Origin: an uncultured Candidatus Melainabacteria bacterium
GTDB lineage: Bacteria; Cyanobacteriota; Vampirovibrionia; Gastranaerophilales; Gastranaerophilaceae
NCBI GenBank assembly: GCA_934693215.1
Contig: CAKUVB010000110.1
Location: 1 to 5,884 of the forward strand
Length of the DNA: 5,884 nt
Direction: 5' to 3'
Below are positions 1 through 5,579 of this stretch, one piece after another. The stretch's first letter is position 1. Each line of letters begins with the position of its first letter. Position numbers and translations under genes: made by a program. Below the pieces are notes generated by a model that did no database searches, had not been told where the DNA came from, and saw only the letters and a program-made list of their open reading frames with translations.

Positions 1-76
<76 letters not shown>

Positions 77-84
77 TTTATTTT

Positions 85-118
85 AAAGGGTTTTAGCAAC
101 TAGCTAAAACCCTTTTTT
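85..118 (+). terminator. Intrinsic terminator of tRNA-fMet, probably shared with the convergent zincin gene
   Basis: A perfect 13-bp stem pairs 85-97 (AAAGGGTTTTAGC) with 103-115, around the 5-base loop AACTA, and runs into a T tract at 113-118. It starts nine bases after the tRNA CCA end, as expected for a tRNA transcription unit. Read on the minus strand the same hairpin lies just past the stop codon of the gene at 128-1096, but the following tract is only TTTAAAAT, so termination in that direction should be weaker. Confidence 0.9.
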
Positions 119-127
119 AGTTAAAAT

Positions 128-1096
128 TTATTCACTCATTGTATATCCATAATCGGATAAAGTTTTTTCAGAGATTTTTTTGCGTGATTTCTCAAGGTTA
201 TTCAAGTCTTCTTTTGTAATAATTTCTTTTATTTCAGGACCGCCCCATTTTTTATACTTGGCTGTGATTTCTGGTGAAAATTTAAAACCTCTTGCGGCTA
301 AATGGAAGTAATCTGCAACAAATTCTAATCTATTAAAAAGCATATTAGGCATATAAAATTTAACGGGGTCTTTTCGGAAGTCTTTAAATAGTTTGTTTAA
401 TCGTTTTTTCTGTTTTGCTTTTTCAGAATCACCTTTACATAATGATAAAAATTCTTTAATATTTTCTCTTGCCGGATTATGTGAAAAACAGCCTTCATTC
501 CAAGCTCGTTGTAAATCTTTTGCTAATATTTCTTGTTCTTTTTTGTTTAAATGATTAAAGGTTTTTCCTTTAAATAGTCCAATTTTATGTAAGAATTTAC
601 CTATTTGTTGTTGATAATGGTCATAGTTAAAAGCTAAAATGCCTAACTTTTTGTGCATTAAATGTCCTTGTTCATGAATAGGAACTCTAAAATCAATGGT
701 TTTTATACATCTAGGGTTATATATCATTGAATTATTAAAGGCTTCACCTGCAAGACCAGAACCACTTGGAATTCTATATTCAAAAAATACGAGTTCTTTT
801 GGTTTTTTATAACCTTTTGAGATGAGCATTTTTTGGAATTGTTCCATAAATTCTGCAGATTGTAATGTTTCTAAAGCTTCACGTTTAAATCCATGTGAGG
901 CTGCAACTTCTTCATAAGTTTTTACAATATCGATTTTGGTGCATGATGTTGTATTGATTTTTTCCCCATAGTCCTTAATTATTTTTTTATATTCACTATA
1001 GGCTTTTGGTTTTGGATTTAACCCAATGACTCTTTTTAACATTTGTCGTCCTCCAATACCAAAACATTCTACAGATAATTCATGAAAATATCCCAT
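128..1096 (-). CDS. Uncharacterised zincin-like metallopeptidase (HEQGH motif)
   Basis: This encodes a 322-residue protein that I do not recognise as a named family. Residues 141-145 read HEQGH inside VPIHEQGHLMHKK, which matches the HExxH zinc-binding motif with Glu142 as the catalytic base. About 115 residues later RLEFVADYFH offers Glu258 as a possible third zinc ligand, the gluzincin arrangement (E-x-x-A-D). No signal peptide or membrane segment is visible, so the product is probably cytoplasmic unless exported by a specialised route. The protein is lysine-rich, most strongly at 227-246 and in the C-terminal tail, where helices are likely. The start is taken at ATG 1096 because AGGTGA lies five bases upstream; the GTG at 1105 would add three residues and has no good binding site. 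It stands alone, divergent from the HD gene and convergent with the tRNA. Peptidase activity is inferred from motifs only, and the substrate is unknown. Other HExxH folds remain possible. Confidence 0.8.
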   Translation of the reverse strand: MGYFHELSVECFGIGGRQMLKRVIGLNPKPKAYSEYKKIIKDYGEKINTTSCTKIDIVKTYEEVAASHGFKREALETLQSAEFMEQFQKMLISKGYKKPKELVFFEYRIPSGSGLAGEAFNNSMIYNPRCIKTIDFRVPIHEQGHLMHKKLGILAFNYDHYQQQIGKFLHKIGLFKGKTFNHLNKKEQEILAKDLQRAWNEGCFSHNPARENIKEFLSLCKGDSEKAKQKKRLNKLFKDFRKDPVKFYMPNMLFNRLEFVADYFHLAARGFKFSPEITAKYKKWGGPEIKEIITKEDLNNLEKSRKKISEKTLSDYGYTMSE

Positions 1097-1101
1097 TTTT
1101 A

Positions 1102-1107
1102 TCACCT
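1102..1107 (-). promoter_or_regulatory. Ribosome binding site that sets the zincin start at ATG 1096
   Basis: On the minus strand AGGTGA is followed by TAAAA and then ATG, a near-ideal Shine-Dalgarno spacing. The in-frame GTG at 1105 falls inside this site, so it is very unlikely to be the initiation codon. The HD gene uses a similar AAAGGTG site. Confidence 0.75.
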
Positions 1108-1151
1108 ACTATCACTACTACAAGCCTATTAAGTATTCTCCTTTTTGAAAA

Positions 1152-1180
1152 TTGCTTAAATTTTATGGAGTATTAAGCAA
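1152..1180. repeat. 8-bp inverted repeat TTGCTTAA-N13-TTAAGCAA, possible operator
   Basis: The arms at 1152-1159 and 1173-1180 are perfect reverse complements separated by 13 bases, giving a centre-to-centre distance of 21 bp, two helical turns. That is typical of a dimeric regulator site. The right arm covers the proposed -10 box of the zincin promoter and the left arm lies just after the predicted transcription start. It is not followed by a T tract, so it is not a terminator. Binding by a repressor is inference. Confidence 0.5.
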
Positions 1181-1200
1181 ACGTTACATAATAATGTCAG
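1172..1200 (-). promoter_or_regulatory. Candidate sigma-70-type promoter of the zincin gene
   Basis: On the minus strand CTGACA (1200-1195, five of six bases of the -35 consensus) is separated by 17 bases from CTTAAT (1177-1172, four of six bases of the -10 consensus). Transcription would begin near 1165 and give a leader of about 70 bases before ATG 1096. The AT richness of the region makes chance matches common. Confidence 0.4.
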
Positions 1201-1264
1201 CACTTTTATATTGGCAAAGAGATAAATGTACAGAAGCTTTTATTTACGTTTCACTACCATAGCT

Positions 1265-1287
1265 ATTTGTTACAGGCAATAACAAAT
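1265..1287. repeat. 8-bp inverted repeat ATTTGTTA-N7-TAACAAAT upstream of the HD gene
   Basis: The arms at 1265-1272 and 1280-1287 are perfect reverse complements around the 7-base spacer CAGGCAA. The repeat lies 60 to 80 bases before the HD-gene start codon. It could be an operator upstream of that gene's promoter or a weak RNA hairpin if transcription starts further upstream. No T tract follows closely enough to call a terminator. Confidence 0.45.
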
Positions 1288-1316
1288 TCTTTCTTTATTT
1301 GCTAAAAATCATTTTT

Positions 1317-1327
1317 TGCTATATAAA
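1317..1327 (+). promoter_or_regulatory. Candidate extended -10 element of the HD-domain gene
   Basis: TGCTATATAAA resembles an extended -10 box (TG-N-TATATA), with no convincing -35 box at the right distance. Transcription would start near 1332, giving a very short leader that just includes the ribosome binding site AAAGGTG at 1336-1342. An upstream promoter cannot be excluded. Confidence 0.25.
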
Positions 1328-1346
1328 ATTAATAAAAAGGTGAAAT

Positions 1347-2153
1347 ATGAAATCAGTAAAAGAACAAGTTACAGAATCAAAATTATTAGAACGTTTAAAA
1401 AAATATCCACAATGTTTGGAATTGGCTAAATATCTTGTTAATGATGCGGAACTACAAGAGTTACAAGAATATGCAAATAATGTTTCTATCAAACGATTAG
1501 GATACAATGACCATGGTCCTGTTCACATGCGTCAGGTAGTTGGTAATGCTATAAAGATGTTAAAAATCCTTCATGAATCAGGGATAAAAACTTCTCTTGA
1601 AGAAGAAGAAGTTGGAACTTTTGAAGATAGTATGTCTGCAGTTATAATTGCAGGTCTAATGCATGATTTAGGTATGTCTATAGGACGTCAAGGTCATGAA
1701 GATATGTCTGTAATTCTTGCTCAACCATTGATAGAAAGAACTTTGCAGCACTTCTTTGCTGATGATTTGCATAAAAGAGTTGTTATTAGAGCCATGGCAA
1801 CAGAAGCTATCGTGGGTCACATGTCTTCACATAAAATTAATTCTATAGAAGCCGGTATTATTCTAATTGCTGATGGTTGTGATATGACAAAAGGTAGAGC
1901 AAGAATACCTCTATCTATAAATAAAACCCCAAAAGTTGGTGATATTCATAAATATTCTGCAAATGCCATTAATCGTATAGGTATTCACCATGGAGAAAGA
2001 AGACCGATAAGAATTGATATTGAAATGTCTGGTGATGTTGGATTCTTCCAAATCGAAGAAGTTTTGTTAACCAAAATAGATGCAAGCCCTGCAAAACAAT
2101 ATGTTGAATTATATGCAGGAGTTGCCGGACAACAGGCTAAATGCTATCTATAA
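1347..2153 (+). CDS. HD-domain metal-dependent phosphohydrolase, substrate unknown
   Basis: The 268-residue protein has the metal-binding signature of the HD superfamily: His56 and His60 in YNDHGPVHMRQV, the His106-Asp107 doublet in GLMHDLGMS, His117 in QGHED, His158 in IVGHMSSH and Asp176/Asp179 in IADGCDMTKGRARIP. HD proteins hydrolyse phosphomono- or phosphodiester bonds of nucleotides or related compounds using bound divalent metals. The later block DIHKYSANAI and the GERRPIRIDIEMSGD strand region are features I recall from stand-alone HD proteins of archaea and diverse bacteria, whose substrate is not established as far as I know. No membrane segments or partner domains are visible, so it is probably a soluble cytosolic enzyme. 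AAAGGTG at 1336-1342 places the start at ATG 1347. The gene ends one base short of the convergent gene at 2155. A link to the c-di-AMP cyclase downstream is possible but not shown. Confidence 0.88.
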   Translation: MKSVKEQVTESKLLERLKKYPQCLELAKYLVNDAELQELQEYANNVSIKRLGYNDHGPVHMRQVVGNAIKMLKILHESGIKTSLEEEEVGTFEDSMSAVIIAGLMHDLGMSIGRQGHEDMSVILAQPLIERTLQHFFADDLHKRVVIRAMATEAIVGHMSSHKINSIEAGIILIADGCDMTKGRARIPLSINKTPKVGDIHKYSANAINRIGIHHGERRPIRIDIEMSGDVGFFQIEEVLLTKIDASPAKQYVELYAGVAGQQAKCYL

Positions 2154-2154
2154 T

Positions 2155-3165
2155 CTAGTGGTTTCTAGAGATATTGAATCTCTTATGAGCATCTGCTTGA
2201 GAGTCAATTTTATCTTGTGCTTCTTGAATAACTTTGGTAATTTGCTCGTTGCTACGTTTTATTTCTTCGTCATCATTGGCACTGAAATATTGTGTTTTGT
2301 AGTTTGAAAGAGCACCTCTAAGAATATTTATCTGTTCTTCTTCAGAAAGTCCATTAAGGCTACTTAAATTTAACGTATAAAGTAGTTCTTTTAATGAAAA
2401 AGAGGTGTCTCCATCAATATTACCTGCGACTTTTGCTCTTTTTTTGTATTTTGTTGTAATGTCATTAACAAGTTTTTGTGCGTTTTCTACTTGTTTATCA
2501 AATTCTTCTTGAGCATCTGAGCTATTTCTAGGTATTCTTTCCCTAGAACCTGCAATTAATGCTTTTAATACTGTTAAATCATGCTGATATTTTGACAGTT
2601 CTGTGAAATTAACTCTGTCAAGGAGCTCATCATCTGTTATATATTTTATTTTCATTTCCATTCGGATTTTATCATCTTCTGTAATAGTTTTATCCTTATA
2701 TTTTGCAGAGAGTTTATCTACCATGAGTTGGATAGATTTAATTTGTTTGTTCAAAAGTTCTTTGTTTTCAGGATCTATTCCGTTTAACTTGCTTGCAACT
2801 AAAATATCTATTGATTCTCTTTGACCAGGAGTTAGTCCTTCTGTAGAATCATAATTTATCAAATTAGTAGGTGATTCTTCATAACTTACTTCTTCGTTAA
2901 GTGTTACTTCTGTATTGGGGTATGTGTTTGAGAATTGCGAATCGTTTGAGTTTCCTTCGACCATAAAAGGAACTGTTGCGATAGATGCTAATGCTATTAA
3001 AGAGCCAATTAGCATATCTCTTGTTTTATGTTTCTTTTGTGGGGTTTCAAAACCTGCGATAGAAGTATCAGGGGTTGCTTCTTTCTTTGATTTATCTGTA
3101 CTCATATAGTTTTGATAATATTCGGGTGAAGGAATTGACGAGTTAAAAATTGGAGTATATGACAT
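2155..3165 (-). CDS. Single-pass membrane protein with three diverged helical repeats, function unknown
   Basis: I do not recognise this 336-residue protein. Residues 1-50 are polar and end in the basic stretch KKHKTR. One hydrophobic segment follows (about 51-69, MLIGSLIALASIATVPFMV). By the positive-inside rule the short N-terminus is cytoplasmic and the rest lies outside the membrane. An acidic, Asn/Ser-rich linker (70-109) leads into three diverged repeats starting near residues 110, 189 and 272, rich in charged helices. No catalytic motif, cysteine or lipobox is visible, so a structural, binding or envelope role is more likely than an enzymatic one, but this is only inference. The start is supported by AAAGGGA at 3171-3177; the internal Met21 has no such site. 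The gene is divergent from lysA and converges on the HD gene, with its TAG one base from that gene's TAA. No terminator is visible beyond its 3' end. Confidence 0.82.
   Translation of the reverse strand: MSYTPIFNSSIPSPEYYQNYMSTDKSKKEATPDTSIAGFETPQKKHKTRDMLIGSLIALASIATVPFMVEGNSNDSQFSNTYPNTEVTLNEEVSYEESPTNLINYDSTEGLTPGQRESIDILVASKLNGIDPENKELLNKQIKSIQLMVDKLSAKYKDKTITEDDKIRMEMKIKYITDDELLDRVNFTELSKYQHDLTVLKALIAGSRERIPRNSSDAQEEFDKQVENAQKLVNDITTKYKKRAKVAGNIDGDTSFSLKELLYTLNLSSLNGLSEEEQINILRGALSNYKTQYFSANDDEEIKRSNEQITKVIQEAQDKIDSQADAHKRFNISRNH
2200..2838 (-). repeat. Coding region for three tandem protein repeats of about 80 residues
   Basis: The repeats are seen at protein level only. The first element aligns as GLTPGQRESIDILVASK (residue 110), ELSKYQHDLTVLKALIA (189) and GLSEEEQINILRGALSN (272). 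A second helix follows 29-34 residues later: LNKQIKSIQLMVDKLSAKYK, FDKQVENAQKLVNDITTKYK and SNEQITKVIQEAQDKI. A third element, DDELLDRVNFTEL and LKELLYTLNLSSL, closes repeats one and two at offsets of about 70 residues. The last copy is truncated after its second helix. Confidence 0.65.
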
Positions 3166-3205
3166 ATTTTTCCCTTTCTGTTATGCCCTTCAAAGAAATA
3201 TGAAT

Positions 3206-3231
3206 ATCAAAAATTGACTAAATTTTTTGAT
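3206..3231. repeat. AT-rich imperfect inverted repeat between the divergent membrane protein gene and lysA
   Basis: ATCAAAAATT (3206-3215) is mirrored by AATTTTTTGAT (3221-3231), with one extra T, around GACTA. It covers the proposed lysA -35 box, so it could be a regulator site. Because the surroundings are nearly pure A and T, chance is a real alternative. Confidence 0.35.
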
Positions 3232-3242
3232 TTTGTTACAAA
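3214..3242 (+). promoter_or_regulatory. Candidate promoter of the lysA-cdaA-yitT operon
   Basis: TTGACT (3214-3219) and TACAAA (3237-3242) are 17 bases apart. They match five and four positions of the sigma-70-type consensus. Transcription would start near 3249, leaving a leader of about 85 bases before lysA, too short and unstructured for a lysine riboswitch. TATAAA at 3293-3298 and GATAAT at 3302-3307 are alternative -10 boxes with no good -35 partner. Confidence 0.4.
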
Positions 3243-3333
3243 AATTAATAAAACAAATAAAAAATTACTACTGTACATTATTTTATATTTCCTATAAACT
3301 AGATAATGAGAGAGTTAGAGAGGTAAATCTTAT

Positions 3334-4650
3334 ATGAGTACAAACCAATTATTGAAACCTATAACCTTAAAAAGAGAGAAAAATTTAACAATCGGTGGGT
3401 GCGATATGGTAGATTTGGCTCAAAAATATGGAACACCTTTATACGTTATTGATGAACAAACTATAAGAAGTATTTGCCAAGATTATAAAAAAGCTTTTTC
3501 TAAATATAAAAAAACAAATATGATGTATGCATCAAAAGCTTTGTGTAATTCAGCAGTTTCAAAAATAATTGCAAGTGAAGGGTTTGGTTTTGATGTAGTT
3601 TCCGGTGGCGAAATTTATACGTTATATAAAGCCGGTATTGATATGTCAAAGGTTTTGTTTAATGGTAATAATAAAACTCCTGAAGAAATTGAACTAGCAA
3701 TAAAATATGGTGTTGGCAGATTTTCTATTGATAATTTTTATGAGGTGAAATTAATCTCAGAAATTTCTAAAAAATACAATAAAACTGTAAATGCTCTATT
3801 AAGAATAACTCCCGGAATAGAATGTCATACACATAAATATATTCAAACAGGACAATTAGACTGTAAATTTGGATTTGATTTATCTCAAATAGATTCAATA
3901 ATTGAACATATTTTGAATGTTGATAAAAATATAATTATAAGAGGACTGCATGCTCATATAGGTTCTCAAATATTTGAAACAAAATGTTATTATGATGAGG
4001 TAGAGGTTTTAGTAAAAGAAGTCGCAAGGATAGATGAAAAATTTGGTATAAAACTAGATGAAATGAATATTGGTGGAGGTTTAGGAGTCAAGTATGTAGA
4101 AAGTGATAATCCGCCATCAGTTCAAGAAATTGCAGATGTAATAATAAAATCTTTAACTGAGAATATAGAAAAGTATAAAATAAATAAACCTACGATATAT
4201 TTAGAGCCTGGAAGAAGTATTATTTCTACATCTGGGGTGACTTTGTATACTGTAGGCAGTTCAAAACAAGTTCCTAACATGACAAAATATATTTCTGTTG
4301 ATGGAGGAATGGCAGATAATCCACGTCCAAGCATGTATCAAGCAGAATATTTAGCAGAACTTGTAACTTCACATTCTGAAAGAGATACAGAGGTTGTTAC
4401 GATTGCGGGTAAATTTTGCGAATCAGGAGATATTTTGATAAATGGAATAGAACTTCCTGTCCTAGAAGCTGGAGATGTTCTCTGTGTCTATAATACAGGT
4501 GCATATAATTATTCTATGGCAAGTAATTATAATAGGGCTGTAAAACCTGCAATGGTACTTGTAAATAATTGCCAATCTGATATTATTGTATATAGAGAGA
4601 CATTAGAAGATTTAGTGTCACATGATGTAATTCCTGATAGGTTAGCATAA
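3334..4650 (+). CDS. lysA: Diaminopimelate decarboxylase
   Basis: This cytosolic PLP enzyme decarboxylates meso-2,6-diaminopimelate to L-lysine, the last step of lysine synthesis, and draws on a peptidoglycan precursor. The 438-residue protein is full length for LysA and has the fold-type III barrel plus C-terminal domain. Lys68 in YASKAL is the expected PLP Schiff-base lysine. HAHIGSQ (207-213), NIGGGLG (246-252) and EPGRS (291-295) form the cofactor and phosphate pocket. DGGMADNPRPSMY (323-335) and CESGD (362-366) supply substrate-binding residues and the conserved active-site cysteine contributed across the dimer. GAYNYSMASNYN (389-400) includes the PLP-contacting tyrosine. These motifs separate it from ornithine or arginine decarboxylases. 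AGAGG at 3319-3323 supports the ATG at 3334, with a longish 10-base spacing. Its stop overlaps the next start as TAATG, so it is the first gene of a coupled operon. Confidence 0.97.
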   Translation: MSTNQLLKPITLKREKNLTIGGCDMVDLAQKYGTPLYVIDEQTIRSICQDYKKAFSKYKKTNMMYASKALCNSAVSKIIASEGFGFDVVSGGEIYTLYKAGIDMSKVLFNGNNKTPEEIELAIKYGVGRFSIDNFYEVKLISEISKKYNKTVNALLRITPGIECHTHKYIQTGQLDCKFGFDLSQIDSIIEHILNVDKNIIIRGLHAHIGSQIFETKCYYDEVEVLVKEVARIDEKFGIKLDEMNIGGGLGVKYVESDNPPSVQEIADVIIKSLTENIEKYKINKPTIYLEPGRSIISTSGVTLYTVGSSKQVPNMTKYISVDGGMADNPRPSMYQAEYLAELVTSHSERDTEVVTIAGKFCESGDILINGIELPVLEAGDVLCVYNTGAYNYSMASNYNRAVKPAMVLVNNCQSDIIVYRETLEDLVSHDVIPDRLA

Positions 4651-5579
4651 TGATAGAAAAAATCTTTATACCTGTACAAAACCAGATAACAAATTTACAT
4701 TTTTCACTTGATTGGGTGAATATTGTTGAACTCGCTATTATTGCAGGTATTGTTTTGACTTTTTATAAACGATTTATACAACATACTCCGGCAGAAAAGC
4801 TTGTACGTGGAATAATGTTTCTTGTATTCACATGGATATTTGCAGAGGTTTTAAATATTCTAAATCTAAATATTTTAGGAATGTTTTTAAAATCTTTAGT
4901 TACTTTGATTTCGTTGAGCTTGATTGTAATCTTTCAACCTGAGTTAAGACGTTTCTTAGGATATTTGGGTCAACCCGGATATATCAGTAAAACTTTATTT
5001 GGAATGAGAAATCATCAATCTGTTCAAGATGATAATATAGATGTTATTAAAGAAATCGTAGAGGCAGTAAAATATTTAACAAAAACAAAAACAGGTGCAT
5101 TGATTGTATTCCAAAACGAATATAGCCCATCGGCATATTCTGATGTTGGAACAAAATTAAATGCAGATGTTTCCACAGAATTAATATTAACAATATTCCA
5201 TACAAATACACCGTTGCATGACGGAGCTGTTGTTATAAAGAATAACAAAATACTTTCTGCGGGTGTGTTGTTACCGTTGACAGAAGATCCTAAATTAAGT
5301 TGGAAATATGGAACGAGACATAGAGCCGCAATTGGTTTGTCAGAAGTTAGTGATTGTGCTTGTTTAGTTGTATCCGAAGAAACCGGTGACGTTTCTTTAT
5401 GTATGGACGGAACATTGAAGAAATACGAAGATTTGACTACATTTAAAAACGATTTAGAATCAATCTTAGGTGTTGAAGGTTCTGAAAAATCGTCTACTCA
5501 AAATAATCTTTTTGGATTTGATAGTTTTAACAAATTAATACACAATAATTCTGTTAAGAAAAAAGAGGATAAAGTCTAA
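4650..5579 (+). CDS. cdaA: Membrane diadenylate cyclase (c-di-AMP synthase), CdaA type
   Basis: The enzyme condenses two ATP into cyclic di-AMP, a messenger controlling potassium and osmolyte balance and cell-wall homeostasis. Three N-terminal membrane segments are visible (about 22-39, 51-68 and 75-95), followed by FQPELRRFLG, typical of CdaA, and the DAC (DisA_N) domain from about 97 to 275. The catalytic motifs are intact: DGA at 191-193 in PLHDGAVVI, and RHR at 223-225 in GTRHRAAIG, followed by VVSEETG (241-247). The rest of the domain ends near ESILGV. A hydrophilic, lysine-rich tail makes the protein, at 309 residues, somewhat longer than the roughly 275 usual for Firmicutes CdaA. The start shares its A with the lysA stop (TAATG), with only a weak ATAGG upstream, so translation probably depends on coupling. 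No cdaR or glmM adjoins it, unlike in Firmicutes; the lysA-cdaA order is the cyanobacterial one. Confidence 0.96.
   Translation: MIEKIFIPVQNQITNLHFSLDWVNIVELAIIAGIVLTFYKRFIQHTPAEKLVRGIMFLVFTWIFAEVLNILNLNILGMFLKSLVTLISLSLIVIFQPELRRFLGYLGQPGYISKTLFGMRNHQSVQDDNIDVIKEIVEAVKYLTKTKTGALIVFQNEYSPSAYSDVGTKLNADVSTELILTIFHTNTPLHDGAVVIKNNKILSAGVLLPLTEDPKLSWKYGTRHRAAIGLSEVSDCACLVVSEETGDVSLCMDGTLKKYEDLTTFKNDLESILGVEGSEKSSTQNNLFGFDSFNKLIHNNSVKKKEDKV
5563..5569 (+). promoter_or_regulatory. Ribosome binding site for the YitT-family gene
   Basis: AAGAGGA lies inside the last codons of cdaA, nine bases before the ATG at 5579. It supports reinitiation at the TAATG overlap and fixes the start of the downstream gene. 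Confidence 0.65.

Noticed and set aside
1097..1105. GTG start at 1105 for the zincin gene (325 residues)
   Set aside because: The GTG lies within AGGTGA, which is the obvious ribosome binding site for the ATG at 1096, and nothing suitable precedes the GTG.
1138..1143. AAGGAG on the minus strand, a perfect Shine-Dalgarno-like sequence
   Set aside because: No start codon followed by an open frame lies at a usable distance; the nearest, a TTG, is followed at once by a stop codon. It is probably chance or part of the leader.
1194..1262. 22-codon open frame on the plus strand in the divergent intergenic region
   Set aside because: There is no ribosome binding site, no recognisable peptide and no clear promoter; an open frame this short is expected by chance.
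2167..2183. AGAGAT-ATTGA-ATCTCT hairpin as terminator of the HD gene
   Set aside because: The stem has only 6 AT-rich pairs, there is no T tract on either strand, and it is inside the coding end of the convergent gene.
2080..2307. 75-codon plus-strand frame overlapping the ends of the HD and membrane-protein genes
   Set aside because: It overlaps two better supported genes, and its hydrophobic run is the antisense of a charged helical region. No ribosome binding site is evident.
3166..3333. Lysine riboswitch or c-di-AMP riboswitch before lysA
   Set aside because: The region is nearly all A and T and lacks the long, GC-containing helices and conserved junctions of either riboswitch; the likely leader is too short.
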